Source: Glacieibacterium arshaanense (GTDB lineage: Bacteria > Pseudomonadota > Alphaproteobacteria > Sphingomonadales > Sphingomonadaceae). Taken from it: a stretch of DNA of 64,000 nt. Both the position numbers and the translations under genes were made by a program. The notes under the pieces are model-generated. The model was not told the origin of the DNA, searched no databases, and saw nothing but the letters and a program-made list of their open reading frames with translations. The DNA lies in NCBI RefSeq assembly GCF_004681125.1, contig NZ_SIHO01000002.1, positions 846,563-910,562 on the forward strand, given 5' to 3'. The first letter of the stretch is position 1. The number at the start of each line of letters is the position of its first letter. Shown piece by piece: positions 1 through 7,917 of the stretch.

Positions 1-497
1 AGGGGAGGATCAAGATGGAGCGGTTTTTCGGTTGCAGCTACTACCGGCCAGAAAAAATTTGAACCCGGCCACGCACGGGGGGCGGTCGTGGCCGGGTTCG
101 TATTCGGGCCCGGCGAGCGGGATCAAGCCTGAGGACCCGAAGCAAAGTGTGTCAAATTGCCCGGACGTGCGCCACCCCGATTGTGTTCCAAGTGGCAAAA
201 TGTCGCACCGGATGCGGTAAATCGACAGGTTTTCACGACAGTATTCATGTGTTTGCACGGTGACTGCCGGAAATACTGCGGTGAATGCAGACTTCGGTAA
301 TTTTATGTCGCAAGCAAATTCGTACCAAGTAACTGGCTTGTTTCTGCAAGTTACTATTAAGTTCTTAAACTTGCATTTCGGCTGTCAAAACTGCTTTGCG
401 CTACGGCGATTATTGGGCGCGTGATCGACGCGCACTGCGCCGCAACTGCTGCGCTTGCCGGCTTGCGCGGCCAATTTGCGGCTGTCACAACGGCTGC
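1..497. other. Non-coding leader upstream of glnE
   Basis: No convincing gene is seen in this stretch. Short open frames exist on both strands but lack ribosome binding sites and recognisable protein features. The region is more AT-rich between about 240 and 380 than the neighbouring coding DNA. It contains a strong hairpin at 61-99 that reads as an intrinsic terminator on the minus strand (separate entry), although no minus-strand gene lies to its right. A small RNA or the 3' end of an unannotated transcript is therefore possible. Confidence 0.5.
52..99 (-). terminator. Orphan intrinsic terminator, minus strand
   Basis: A perfect 13-bp inverted repeat pairs 61-73 (GAACCCGGCCACG) with 87-99 around a 13-base loop. 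On the minus strand the stem is followed by AAA and then six T (plus-strand A run at 52-57), the layout of a Rho-independent terminator. The plus-strand side has no T run. No coding gene ends here on the minus strand, so the transcript it would terminate is unknown. Confidence 0.6.
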
Positions 498-3257
498 ATG
501 ACCGAGGCTCTCGCCCCACTTGCACTGCCCGCGGATGCCGCGCGCTTGCTTGACGGTATGGCGGTCGATGCGGCGCTGGCGACGGCCGTCGCGCATGCCT
601 TCAGCCAGTCGCCGTATCTCAAACGGCTGTTGCGGACGCGCAAGGCGGTGCTGCCGCTGATTGCCGAAGCGGGCTTTGACGCTGCCTTCGAAGCGCTGAT
701 GGCGCAAGCCGCTGCCGCCACCGGAGACATCGACGAGTTGCTACGTGCCGCCAAGGCCGATGTCGCACTGCTGGTGGCGCTCGCCGACCTCAGCGGCGCC
801 TGGCCGCTGGAAACGGTGACGATGGCGCTGTCGCGCTTTGCCGACCTGGCGCTGCAACGCGCGGTGGCGGCGGCGCTGGCCGAACGCGAAGCGCCCGACG
901 CGGGGTTCGCGGTGCTCGGGCTGGGCAAACTCGGCAGTTATGAGCTCAACTATTCAAGCGATGTCGACCTGATCTTTTTGTATGACCCCGACGTCATTCC
1001 GGTGCGGCCGCGCGAGGACCATGCCGAGGCAGCGGTGCGCATCGGCCGGCGCATCGTCCAGATCATGGATGCGCCGACAGCCAGTGGCTATGTCTTCCGC
1101 ACCGACCTGCGGCTGCGGCCGTCACCCGAAGCGACGCCGATCGCGTTGACCTTTGCGGCGGCCGAGCATTACTATCAGTCGGAGGCGCTGACCTGGGAGC
1201 GCGTGGCGTTCATCCGCTGCCGTGTCTGCGCCGGTGACATGCAGCGCGGGCACGAATTCCTCGACACTATCGCGCCGTTCCTGTGGCGCCGCAGCCTCGA
1301 CTATACCGCGATCCGCGATATCCAGTCAGTCAGCTTGCGCATCCGCGACCATTATGACGCAGGGCAGGCGGTCGGGCCGGGCTTCGACTTGAAGCGCGGG
1401 CGTGGCGGCATCCGCGAAGTCGAATTCTTCGCGCAGATCCACCAGATGATCTGGGGTGGCCGCGATGCGCGATTGCGCGTGGCACCGACCTTGGAGGCCT
1501 TGCGGGCGCTGGCCGACGCCGGGCGCATCGACGCGGTGACGGCAACACAACTGGCGCACGCCTATCGCTTCCTGCGCACCATCGAACACCGGCTGCAGAT
1601 GCGCGCCGACGAACAGACGCATGCGGTGCCAACCAATGCCGCGCAGCGCGAGGCGGTGGCGCAGCTGTGCGGCTTTGGCGACTGGCGCGGACTCGAACGC
1701 CGGTTGAAGGACGAGACGGCGGGTGTGGCGGCGGCGTATGATTTGCTGATCGCGCAGGCCGGCGGCGTCGAGGTGCCGACCGAGGCCAAGGCGCTGCGGC
1801 GCTGGCTCACCGATGCGGGGCTCAAGCCGGCAGCGTTCGTGCCGCTGATCGAGCGCTGGCGGCAGGGAAAGTACCGCGCGCTGCGCGCCGAGGCGAGCCG
1901 CCACGAGTTCGAGGAAATCCTGCCCGAACTGCTGGCGACGCTGGCGGCGGCAGGTGACCCAGCGCAGGCGGCGGCGCGCTTCGACAGTTTCCTCGAGCAA
2001 CTACCGGCGGGGTTGCAGTTTTTCGCGTTGTTGAGCGCCAATCCCAAGCTGATGCCGCTGCTCGGCCGGCTGCTCGGGGTGACGCCGGTGCTGGCGAATG
2101 CACTGGCGCGCGATCCGGCGTTGCTCGACGTGCTGCTTGGGCCGGAAGCGTTTGCGCCTTTGCCCGACGGTGCGGCGCTGCTCGCCAATTTGCGCAGCTT
2201 TGTGCGCGGTTCGAAACATCTCGAGGTGACGCTCGACCGTGTTCGTAACTGGACCGGCGAGCATCGTTTCCAGGTCGGTGCGCAGCTCATCGAAGCGCGC
2301 GTCGATCCGCTGGTGGCCGCGACCGGGCTCAGCGACTTGGCGGATGCGGCACTGCAGGTGCTCGGCGATGCCGTCGAGGCCGAGTTTGCCGCGACGCACG
2401 GGCGTATCGCCGGCGCCGGGCTGATCGTGCTGGCGATGGGGCGCTACGGTGGGCGGGCACTGACGCATGCCTCCGACCTCGATCTGATTTTCCTGTTCGG
2501 CGGCAGTCATGAGTCGATGTCCGACGGCGCCAAGCCGCTGGCGGCGACGAGCTATTTCAACCGGCTGGCGACGCGGCTGACCGCGGCACTGTCGGTGCCG
2601 ACCGCGGCAGGCGCGCTGTATGAAGTCGATACGCGACTGCGCCCTTCGGGGTCGCAGGGGCTGCTCGCGGTCAGCCTCGACAGTTTTGCGCGCTACCAGC
2701 GCGAGGCGGCGTGGACGTGGGAGCATCTGGCGCTGACGCGCGCGCGCATCGTGCTGGGCGATGCCGGGCCGGCGCAGGCGGTGATTGCAGAGATTTTGCA
2801 GGCGCCGCGCGACGGCGACATGCTGCGCACCGACGTGCTGGCGATGCGCGGCGATATCGATGCAGCGAAACCCGGCCACGGCTTCTGGGACGTCAAGCTC
2901 GGCAAGGGCGGGCTGGTCGATCTGGAGTTCATCACGCACTTCCTGCAGCTGCGCGACCGTATGGCGCAGACCCCCGACCTGCGCGCCGCGATTGCCGAGC
3001 TAGTGGCGCGTGGCACGCTCGACCCTACGTTGCTCGACGCGCACGACCTGCTGACGCGGCTGCTGATCATGCTGCGGCTGGTGCTGCCCGACGCCGGTGC
3101 GGCGGCAACGCGCGTCGCCGCCGCACCGGCGGGCGTCACCGCGCTATTGGCGCAGGCGACGGGGCAGGCGGACTTTGCGGCGCTCGAGGCTGCGGTCGCT
3201 GCTGCAAGAAGCAGCATCATCGGCGCCTGGGAGGTGCTGTTCGACAAGCGGCGGTGA
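498..3257 (+). CDS. glnE: Bifunctional glutamine synthetase adenylyltransferase/deadenylase
   Basis: GlnE adenylylates and de-adenylylates glutamine synthetase in response to PII, tuning ammonia assimilation. The 919-residue product has the family's duplicated nucleotidyltransferase layout. The first catalytic motif (GLGKLG followed by SSDVDLIFLYD) lies near residue 141 and the second (AMGRYGG followed by ASDLDLIFLFG) near residue 647. Both Asp-x-Asp metal sites are intact, so both activities are expected. I chose the ATG at 498 because the 34 residues encoded upstream in frame are Cys/Arg-rich and unlike the family. It leads a plus-strand run with bcp and a DUF455 gene. Confidence 0.93.
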   Translation: MTEALAPLALPADAARLLDGMAVDAALATAVAHAFSQSPYLKRLLRTRKAVLPLIAEAGFDAAFEALMAQAAAATGDIDELLRAAKADVALLVALADLSGAWPLETVTMALSRFADLALQRAVAAALAEREAPDAGFAVLGLGKLGSYELNYSSDVDLIFLYDPDVIPVRPREDHAEAAVRIGRRIVQIMDAPTASGYVFRTDLRLRPSPEATPIALTFAAAEHYYQSEALTWERVAFIRCRVCAGDMQRGHEFLDTIAPFLWRRSLDYTAIRDIQSVSLRIRDHYDAGQAVGPGFDLKRGRGGIREVEFFAQIHQMIWGGRDARLRVAPTLEALRALADAGRIDAVTATQLAHAYRFLRTIEHRLQMRADEQTHAVPTNAAQREAVAQLCGFGDWRGLERRLKDETAGVAAAYDLLIAQAGGVEVPTEAKALRRWLTDAGLKPAAFVPLIERWRQGKYRALRAEASRHEFEEILPELLATLAAAGDPAQAAARFDSFLEQLPAGLQFFALLSANPKLMPLLGRLLGVTPVLANALARDPALLDVLLGPEAFAPLPDGAALLANLRSFVRGSKHLEVTLDRVRNWTGEHRFQVGAQLIEARVDPLVAATGLSDLADAALQVLGDAVEAEFAATHGRIAGAGLIVLAMGRYGGRALTHASDLDLIFLFGGSHESMSDGAKPLAATSYFNRLATRLTAALSVPTAAGALYEVDTRLRPSGSQGLLAVSLDSFARYQREAAWTWEHLALTRARIVLGDAGPAQAVIAEILQAPRDGDMLRTDVLAMRGDIDAAKPGHGFWDVKLGKGGLVDLEFITHFLQLRDRMAQTPDLRAAIAELVARGTLDPTLLDAHDLLTRLLIMLRLVLPDAGAAATRVAAAPAGVTALLAQATGQADFAALEAAVAAARSSIIGAWEVLFDKRR

Positions 3258-3293
3258 TGCTAGGCAATGGCCTGAAAATTACAGGAGCCTCGC

Positions 3294-3761
3294 ATGACCC
3301 TCGCCCCCGGCACTGCCGCCCCCGACTTCCACCTGCCCACCGACGCCGACGGCGACCTGACGCTCGCCAGCGCCAAGGGCCGCAAGCTGGTGCTGTATTT
3401 CTACCCGAAGGACGACACGTCGGGCTGCACCACCGAAGCCAAGGCGTTCACCGCGCTCGCCGCCGACTTCGCCGCCGCCGACACCTTGGTCATCGGCGTA
3501 TCGAAGGACAGCATCGCCGCGCATGCCAAGTTCCGCGCCAAGCACGCATTGGGCGTGGCGCTCGGTTCGGACCCCGAGGGCAAGGCGCTCGAAGCCTATG
3601 GTGTCTGGGTCGAAAAGAGCCTGTACGGGCGCAAGTACATGGGCATCGAACGCGCCACCTTCCTGATCGGCCGCGACGGCAAGATCGCGCAGGCCTGGCA
3701 CAAGGTGAAGGTCGCGGGCCATGCCGAAGCGGTGCTCAAGGCCGCACAAGCGCTCGCGTAA
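3294..3761 (+). CDS. bcp: Thioredoxin-dependent peroxiredoxin, Bcp/PrxQ type
   Basis: This cytoplasmic thiol peroxidase reduces hydrogen peroxide and organic hydroperoxides. The 155-residue protein has the AhpC/TSA thioredoxin fold. The peroxidatic Cys45 sits in the motif DTSGCTTEA, after YFYPKDD. The resolving cysteine found five residues later in Escherichia coli Bcp is replaced by Lys, and there is no other cysteine. It should therefore act as a 1-Cys enzyme that needs an external thiol. An AGGAG ribosome binding site lies six bases before the ATG. Its stop codon directly abuts the GTG start of the next gene. Confidence 0.9.
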   Translation: MTLAPGTAAPDFHLPTDADGDLTLASAKGRKLVLYFYPKDDTSGCTTEAKAFTALAADFAAADTLVIGVSKDSIAAHAKFRAKHALGVALGSDPEGKALEAYGVWVEKSLYGRKYMGIERATFLIGRDGKIAQAWHKVKVAGHAEAVLKAAQALA

Positions 3762-4559
3762 GTGACGACACTCGGGCAAGCGGCGGTCGGCGTGCTGCTG
3801 ACCGGCGACGCGCGCGCCAAGGCCGCCGCCGCGTTGCAGGCTGCCGCGGACTGGCGCGCCGGCAAGCTGGCGGAGGGCTGGGTGCCTGTGCCCGACCGTC
3901 CGGCGCGGCCATTGCACCCTGAACTGCGCGACCCGTCGCACATGCCCAAGCGCGGCAAGGCGGGCAATCTGGCGTCACGGCAGGCGTTGCTGCATGCGGT
4001 GGCGCATATCGAACTCAACGCGATCGACCTGGCGTTCGACATCGTCGCGCGCTTCGGCACCGCCATGCCGCGGGCGTTTGTCGATGACTGGGTGCGCATC
4101 GGCGGCGAGGAGGCCGAACATTTTACGCTGCTCGCCGACCGGCTCGAGGTGATTGGCAGCCACTACGGCGCGCTGCCGGCGCATGACGGGCTATGGCGCT
4201 CGTCAATGGCGACGGCGCATGACCTGCTGGCGCGGCTGGCGGTGGTGCCGCTGGTGCTGGAGGCGCGCGGGCTCGATGTGACGCCGGAAATGATCGCGCG
4301 GCTCGAACGCGGCGGCGACCATGACAGCGCTGCCATCCTGCAGCGCATCTATGCCGACGAAATCGGCCATGTCGCGGCGGGGTCGAAATGGTTTCATTTT
4401 TGCTGTGCCGAATCGAATCTGGCCCCGCAGGAAACGTTCAAAAACGCGGTTTCGCGCCATTTCAGCGGGGCCGTTAAGCCCCCGTTCAACGACTCGGCGC
4501 GCGAACAGGCCGGTTTGCCCCCCGGCTTCTATCTGCCGGTTGTGCCCCCGGCGGCGTGA
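3762..4559 (+). CDS. DUF455 ferritin-like protein
   Basis: This 265-residue protein belongs to the DUF455 family, which has a ferritin-like four-helix fold. The carboxylate and histidine motifs expected for a di-metal site are visible: HAVAHIELNAIDLA near residue 80, GGEEAEHF near 115 and YADEIGHV near 200. The substrate is unknown in general, although the fold suggests a di-iron oxidase or metal-binding role. It starts with GTG immediately after the bcp stop codon, so the two are almost certainly co-transcribed, hinting at oxidative-stress or iron chemistry. Confidence 0.8.
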   Translation: MTTLGQAAVGVLLTGDARAKAAAALQAAADWRAGKLAEGWVPVPDRPARPLHPELRDPSHMPKRGKAGNLASRQALLHAVAHIELNAIDLAFDIVARFGTAMPRAFVDDWVRIGGEEAEHFTLLADRLEVIGSHYGALPAHDGLWRSSMATAHDLLARLAVVPLVLEARGLDVTPEMIARLERGGDHDSAAILQRIYADEIGHVAAGSKWFHFCCAESNLAPQETFKNAVSRHFSGAVKPPFNDSAREQAGLPPGFYLPVVPPAA

Positions 4560-4693
4560 TGCTTCAACAGGCTCGTCGGGACCGCGGTTCGCCAAGTTCC
4601 CGGCAGGATCAGGAAGGCTGAAGGTTGATTCGGCGCCCGGTCGGCAGCAGCGGCTGCGGACCGGAAAGTGAAGACTACAGGGGGTTGCACAAC

Positions 4694-5980
4694 GTGATTC
4701 GGATCGACGCTGCCTGGCAAAGGTTTGCGACGCGTCTGACGCGAGCGCTTCCGGAACACGTCTTCACCTGGCACCGCGCCGACCGGGTGCACGTCATCAC
4801 GATAGGGACACGCGAACAGCTTATGGCAATTGGTGGAACTGCTCTGGTGTTGGGTTGGCTCGGTGTCGCAACCGCCAACATGGTCGCTGGCAACAGCGTC
4901 ACCGATGCACAGCTTGCCGCCAAACAGGCCGAACTCGCGGCGCTGTCGACCCAGGTTTCGGTGATGAAGTCCGACGTCAACGCGCTCAAGGGCAACGTCG
5001 CCACCACCGCCGCCAAGATCGAAGCCCGCCAGCAATTCCTCGCCACGCTGCTCACGGGCAAGCGCGACCTCGCCCAGCTGGCAGCGATGCTGCCGCGCGC
5101 CGATGCCGGTGGTGATGCGCTCGTCACCGCCGCCGAGCTGCTGCCGGTCAAGGGCAAGCGCGGCAAGAACGCCCAGATCAATCCGGCGCTCGCCGAAGCC
5201 GCCGTGCTCGAACCGTTCCGTAAACTTGAATCGCAGCAGCTGGCGTTTGTCGATACCGCGACCAACGCCGCGCAGGCCCGCCTCAAGGAAACCCAGACGC
5301 TGGTGCGCCGCCTCGGGCTCGATCCCGACCGGCTGATCGCGCAGTCGGCGACTGGCATGGGTGGCCCCTACATCCCGGCAAACAGCGAAGAACTGACCGG
5401 CGCCGAGCCGCGCTTCAAGGATCTCTATCTCAGCTGGAAAAAGCTCACCACGCTCGAAGCCGCGCTGGTGTCGATTCCGGCTTTCGCGCCGGTCGCCAAT
5501 TATTCGCTGACCTCGGGCTTCGGTTATCGCTACGACCCGTTCAATGGCGGTGCCGCGATGCACGCCGGGCTCGACATGGCCGGCAGCCAAGGCGAGCCGA
5601 TTTATGCGGCGGCTGCGGGTGTCGTCGGCGTTGCCGGTCGCAGCGGCGGCTACGGCAACCTCATCGAACTCGAACACGGTCGCGGCATGGCGACGCGCTA
5701 CGGCCATCTGTCGGCGATCCTCGTGCAGCCCGGCGAGACCGTCAAGCAGGGCCAGCTGATCGGCCGCATGGGCTCGACCGGCCGCTCGACCGGCACGCAT
5801 CTGCACTATGAAGTCCGCATCGATGGCCGCGCGGTCAATCCGCGCCCCTATCTCGCCGCCAGCAGCTATGTGCTCGCCGCGCAAAGCCGCGCCGTGCAGG
5901 GCGCAACCGAATCGGGCACCGCCGTCGCTGCCAGCAGCTTCACCGGCCAAAGCTTCACCGCAGGTATCGGCGGCCGCTAA
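4694..5980 (+). CDS. M23 family peptidoglycan endopeptidase
   Basis: A membrane-anchored LytM/M23 metallopeptidase of 428 residues, expected to cleave peptidoglycan cross-links or activate amidases in the periplasm. A transmembrane segment lies near residues 40-60, followed by an Ala/Lys/Gln-rich probable coiled coil (about 75-260). The C-terminal zinc peptidase domain has the HxxxD motif HAGLDMAG near residue 293 and HLHYEV near 369, so the metal ligands are intact. The start is uncertain: a TTG at 4625 is in frame, but the GTG at 4694 has an AGGGGG ribosome binding site about ten bases upstream and gives a better N-terminus. Confidence 0.87.
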   Translation: MIRIDAAWQRFATRLTRALPEHVFTWHRADRVHVITIGTREQLMAIGGTALVLGWLGVATANMVAGNSVTDAQLAAKQAELAALSTQVSVMKSDVNALKGNVATTAAKIEARQQFLATLLTGKRDLAQLAAMLPRADAGGDALVTAAELLPVKGKRGKNAQINPALAEAAVLEPFRKLESQQLAFVDTATNAAQARLKETQTLVRRLGLDPDRLIAQSATGMGGPYIPANSEELTGAEPRFKDLYLSWKKLTTLEAALVSIPAFAPVANYSLTSGFGYRYDPFNGGAAMHAGLDMAGSQGEPIYAAAAGVVGVAGRSGGYGNLIELEHGRGMATRYGHLSAILVQPGETVKQGQLIGRMGSTGRSTGTHLHYEVRIDGRAVNPRPYLAASSYVLAAQSRAVQGATESGTAVAASSFTGQSFTAGIGGR

Positions 5981-6045
5981 GCCCAGCCCGCGGCAGCGCA
6001 TCCTAGCCAATTGCAACCACGTCGCATCATGCCTATGTTGAGGGC

Positions 6046-6375
6046 ATGAACGCACCCCAACTCATGCCCGCCGCCGCCGCCCGCGTCGCTGCCATCGCCG
6101 CGCGGCAGGGCAAGCCGGGGCTCAAGCTGCGGCTCGCTGTCGATGGCGGGGGTTGCGCCGGCTTCCAGTACCGCTTCGGCCTTGAAACCGATGCCGCGCC
6201 CGATGATCTGGTGGTTGAAACCGATGGCGTGACGATGCTCGTCGATGCCATCAGCCTGCCGTTTCTGGAGGGCGCGCAAGTCGACTATGTCGAAACCATC
6301 GGCGCCGCCAGCTTCCAGGTGAAGAACCCCAACGCCCAGTCGGGCTGCGGCTGCGGCAGCAGCTTTTCGGTTTAG
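6046..6375 (+). CDS. erpA: A-type iron-sulfur cluster carrier, HesB/IscA/ErpA family
   Basis: A 109-residue A-type carrier that receives Fe-S clusters from the assembly scaffold and passes them to apo-enzymes. The three ligand cysteines are present: Cys37 in GGGCAGFQY and Cys101/Cys103 in the C-terminal GCGCGSSF. The family also includes IscA and SufA; the ErpA label is a best guess, because there is no isc or suf operon alongside. It lies between the M23 peptidase and xthA with short gaps. Confidence 0.8.
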   Translation: MNAPQLMPAAAARVAAIAARQGKPGLKLRLAVDGGGCAGFQYRFGLETDAAPDDLVVETDGVTMLVDAISLPFLEGAQVDYVETIGAASFQVKNPNAQSGCGCGSSFSV

Positions 6376-6422
6376 GCTTTACGGCCCTAGGAGCCGCGCG
6401 CCGGCACTGCTAAACAGACGCC

Positions 6423-7196
6423 ATGCGCATCGCGACCTTCAACATCAACGGTACCGCCGCCCGCCTTCCGCGCTTGCTCGAATGGCTGGCGACGACGCAG
6501 CCCGACGTCGCCTGTCTGCAGGAAATCAAGACCGTCAGCGAGAATTTCCCGGTCGAGGCGCTGCGCGAAGCGGGGTATCACTGCCTCGTCCACGGGCAGA
6601 AGGGCTTCAACGGCGTCGCCATCCTGTCGAAGGAACCCGCGACCGAAACGCAGCGCGGACTGCCCGGCGACGACGCCGACGAACAGTCGCGCTACCTTGA
6701 GGCCGATGTCGGCGGCGTGCGCGTCGCGTCGATCTACCTGCCCAACGGCAACCCGCAGCCCGGCCCGAAGTTCGATTACAAGCTGGCATGGCTGGCGCGA
6801 CTCGAGCGCCACGCCGCCGCGCTGTTTGCCACCGAACTGCCGGTGGTGCTGGCCGGCGACTATAACGTCATTCCGACCGATGCCGATGTGTTCAGCCCTG
6901 CCGCGATGGCCGATGACGCACTGATGCAGCCGGAGTCGCGTGCCGCGTATCGCCGGCTTCTCTACGCCGGCTGGACGGACGCCATCCGCGCCCGCACGCC
7001 GACCGGGCCGGTCTATACCTTCTGGGACTATCAGGCGGGCGCCTGGGCACGCAACCACGGGCTGCGCATCGACCATCTGCTGCTGTCACCGCGTGCCGCC
7101 GACCGGATCACCGACGCCGGTGTCGACCACAAGGTGCGCGGCGCCGAGCGCGCGTCGGACCATGCGCCGGCTTGGGTGGATTTGAGGGCGGCTTAA
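6423..7196 (+). CDS. xthA: Exodeoxyribonuclease III
   Basis: An AP endonuclease and 3'-phosphodiesterase of base-excision repair, 257 residues and normal for the family. Conserved catalytic motifs run in order: TFNINGTAARL at the N-terminus, CLQEIK with the metal-binding Glu34, the central LAGDYNVIPTD, LRIDHLLLS and the C-terminal ASDHAPAW with the catalytic His. A palindromic repeat (R1) begins six bases after its stop codon. Confidence 0.92.
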   Translation: MRIATFNINGTAARLPRLLEWLATTQPDVACLQEIKTVSENFPVEALREAGYHCLVHGQKGFNGVAILSKEPATETQRGLPGDDADEQSRYLEADVGGVRVASIYLPNGNPQPGPKFDYKLAWLARLERHAAALFATELPVVLAGDYNVIPTDADVFSPAAMADDALMQPESRAAYRRLLYAGWTDAIRARTPTGPVYTFWDYQAGAWARNHGLRIDHLLLSPRAADRITDAGVDHKVRGAERASDHAPAWVDLRAA

Positions 7197-7202
7197 GAAA
7201 GG

Positions 7203-7274
7203 GCCTCCGGCGGGCAGGGGCTAGCCCCTGCACCCAATAATCGGGTGCAGGGCTCAGGCTTGCCCGCCGGAGGC
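7203..7274. repeat. Nested palindromic repeat, copy R1
   Basis: A full-length copy of the repeat family. Outer arms GCCTCCGGCGGG and CCCGCCGGAGGC flank two inner segments, CAGGGGCTAGCCCCTG and an imperfect GCAGGG-CTCAGG-CTTGC. A further stem, TGCACCC with GGGTGCA, surrounds a 7-base loop. It lies between convergent xthA and a minus-strand gene, and its right part forms the last seven codons and the stop of that gene. Confidence 0.85.
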
Positions 7275-7814
7275 TCTTCCTGTCGTTTCAACGCGACCTT
7301 TTTCGGCCGCGACGTCGGCCTTCCACTGCGCGACCGTGCTGGATACCGCGCGCACCGGCGTTTCGGCGACGATCCGGTCCATGAACTTGCCGAACGATCC
7401 GTGGTAGAGCGCACGGCGCTGCTTCCAGGCGACGCGCCAGCCCGGAGTCGACAGCGCCATTCGCCAGCTCGCGGTAAACGACGCAAAGGCTTCGGCGTTG
7501 AGCAGACCGCTTTCGTGCTGATAATAAGCGTCTTCGGCGTCATTGAAGAACGCGTTCATGTAATAGATGAACTGGTTGACTTCGGTATCGCTGATGTCTT
7601 CGGCGCCGGCGAGACCCTTGGCGAGCGCATCGGCTAGCGAAGCATCGGTGGCGGCGAGCAGGATTTCCACGAGGCGGGTCGAGCGGCCGTGTCGAATGGC
7701 GGCCTGCTGATTGCGATCGGTCTGGCGGACTTGCCGGTTGAGGTAGATCAGCGAAACGAGCACGGCGAGGCTGCTGAGCAGGCTGCCAATCGACACCAGA
7801 TCCGATAGCGACAT
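7254..7814 (-). CDS. Hypothetical single-pass membrane protein
   Basis: A 186-residue protein of unknown function. Residues 5-25 (IGSLLSSLAVLVSLIYL) form one membrane segment, followed by a basic, polar domain. I chose the ATG at 7814 over the GTG one codon upstream because a GGGGAG ribosome binding site is well spaced from it. The last residues (GRASGGQA) and the stop codon are encoded by repeat R1, suggesting that a repeat insertion changed the original C-terminus. The remainder contains conserved-looking aromatic segments (FIYYMNAFFNDAEDAYYQ) and resembles small uncharacterised proteobacterial proteins. Confidence 0.7.
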   Translation of the reverse strand: MSLSDLVSIGSLLSSLAVLVSLIYLNRQVRQTDRNQQAAIRHGRSTRLVEILLAATDASLADALAKGLAGAEDISDTEVNQFIYYMNAFFNDAEDAYYQHESGLLNAEAFASFTASWRMALSTPGWRVAWKQRRALYHGSFGKFMDRIVAETPVRAVSSTVAQWKADVAAEKGRVETTGRASGGQA

Positions 7815-7873
7815 CACATTCTCCCCCCGTAGCGGGCGGCAGCATGCCAGAAATCAGGGGGATGTTGAACAGG

Positions 7874-7913
7874 GCCTCCGGCGGGCAGGGGCTAGCCCCT
7901 GCCCGCCGGAGGC
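7874..7913. repeat. Perfect 40-bp palindrome, short repeat copy R2
   Basis: A minimal form of the repeat: one outer arm, CAGGGGCTAGCCCCTG as the centre, and the other outer arm, giving a perfect 40-bp palindrome with no TGCACCC stem or loop. It looks like half of a full element closed on itself. It lies four bases beyond the stop codon of the minus-strand acyltransferase. On the plus strand it is followed by CTTTTA, a weak T run. Confidence 0.9.
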
Positions 7914-7917
7914 TCTT

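Noticed and set aside
10-258. 82-residue frame on the minus strand
   Set aside because: No ribosome binding site or recognisable features, and its 3' part runs through the terminator hairpin at 52-99.
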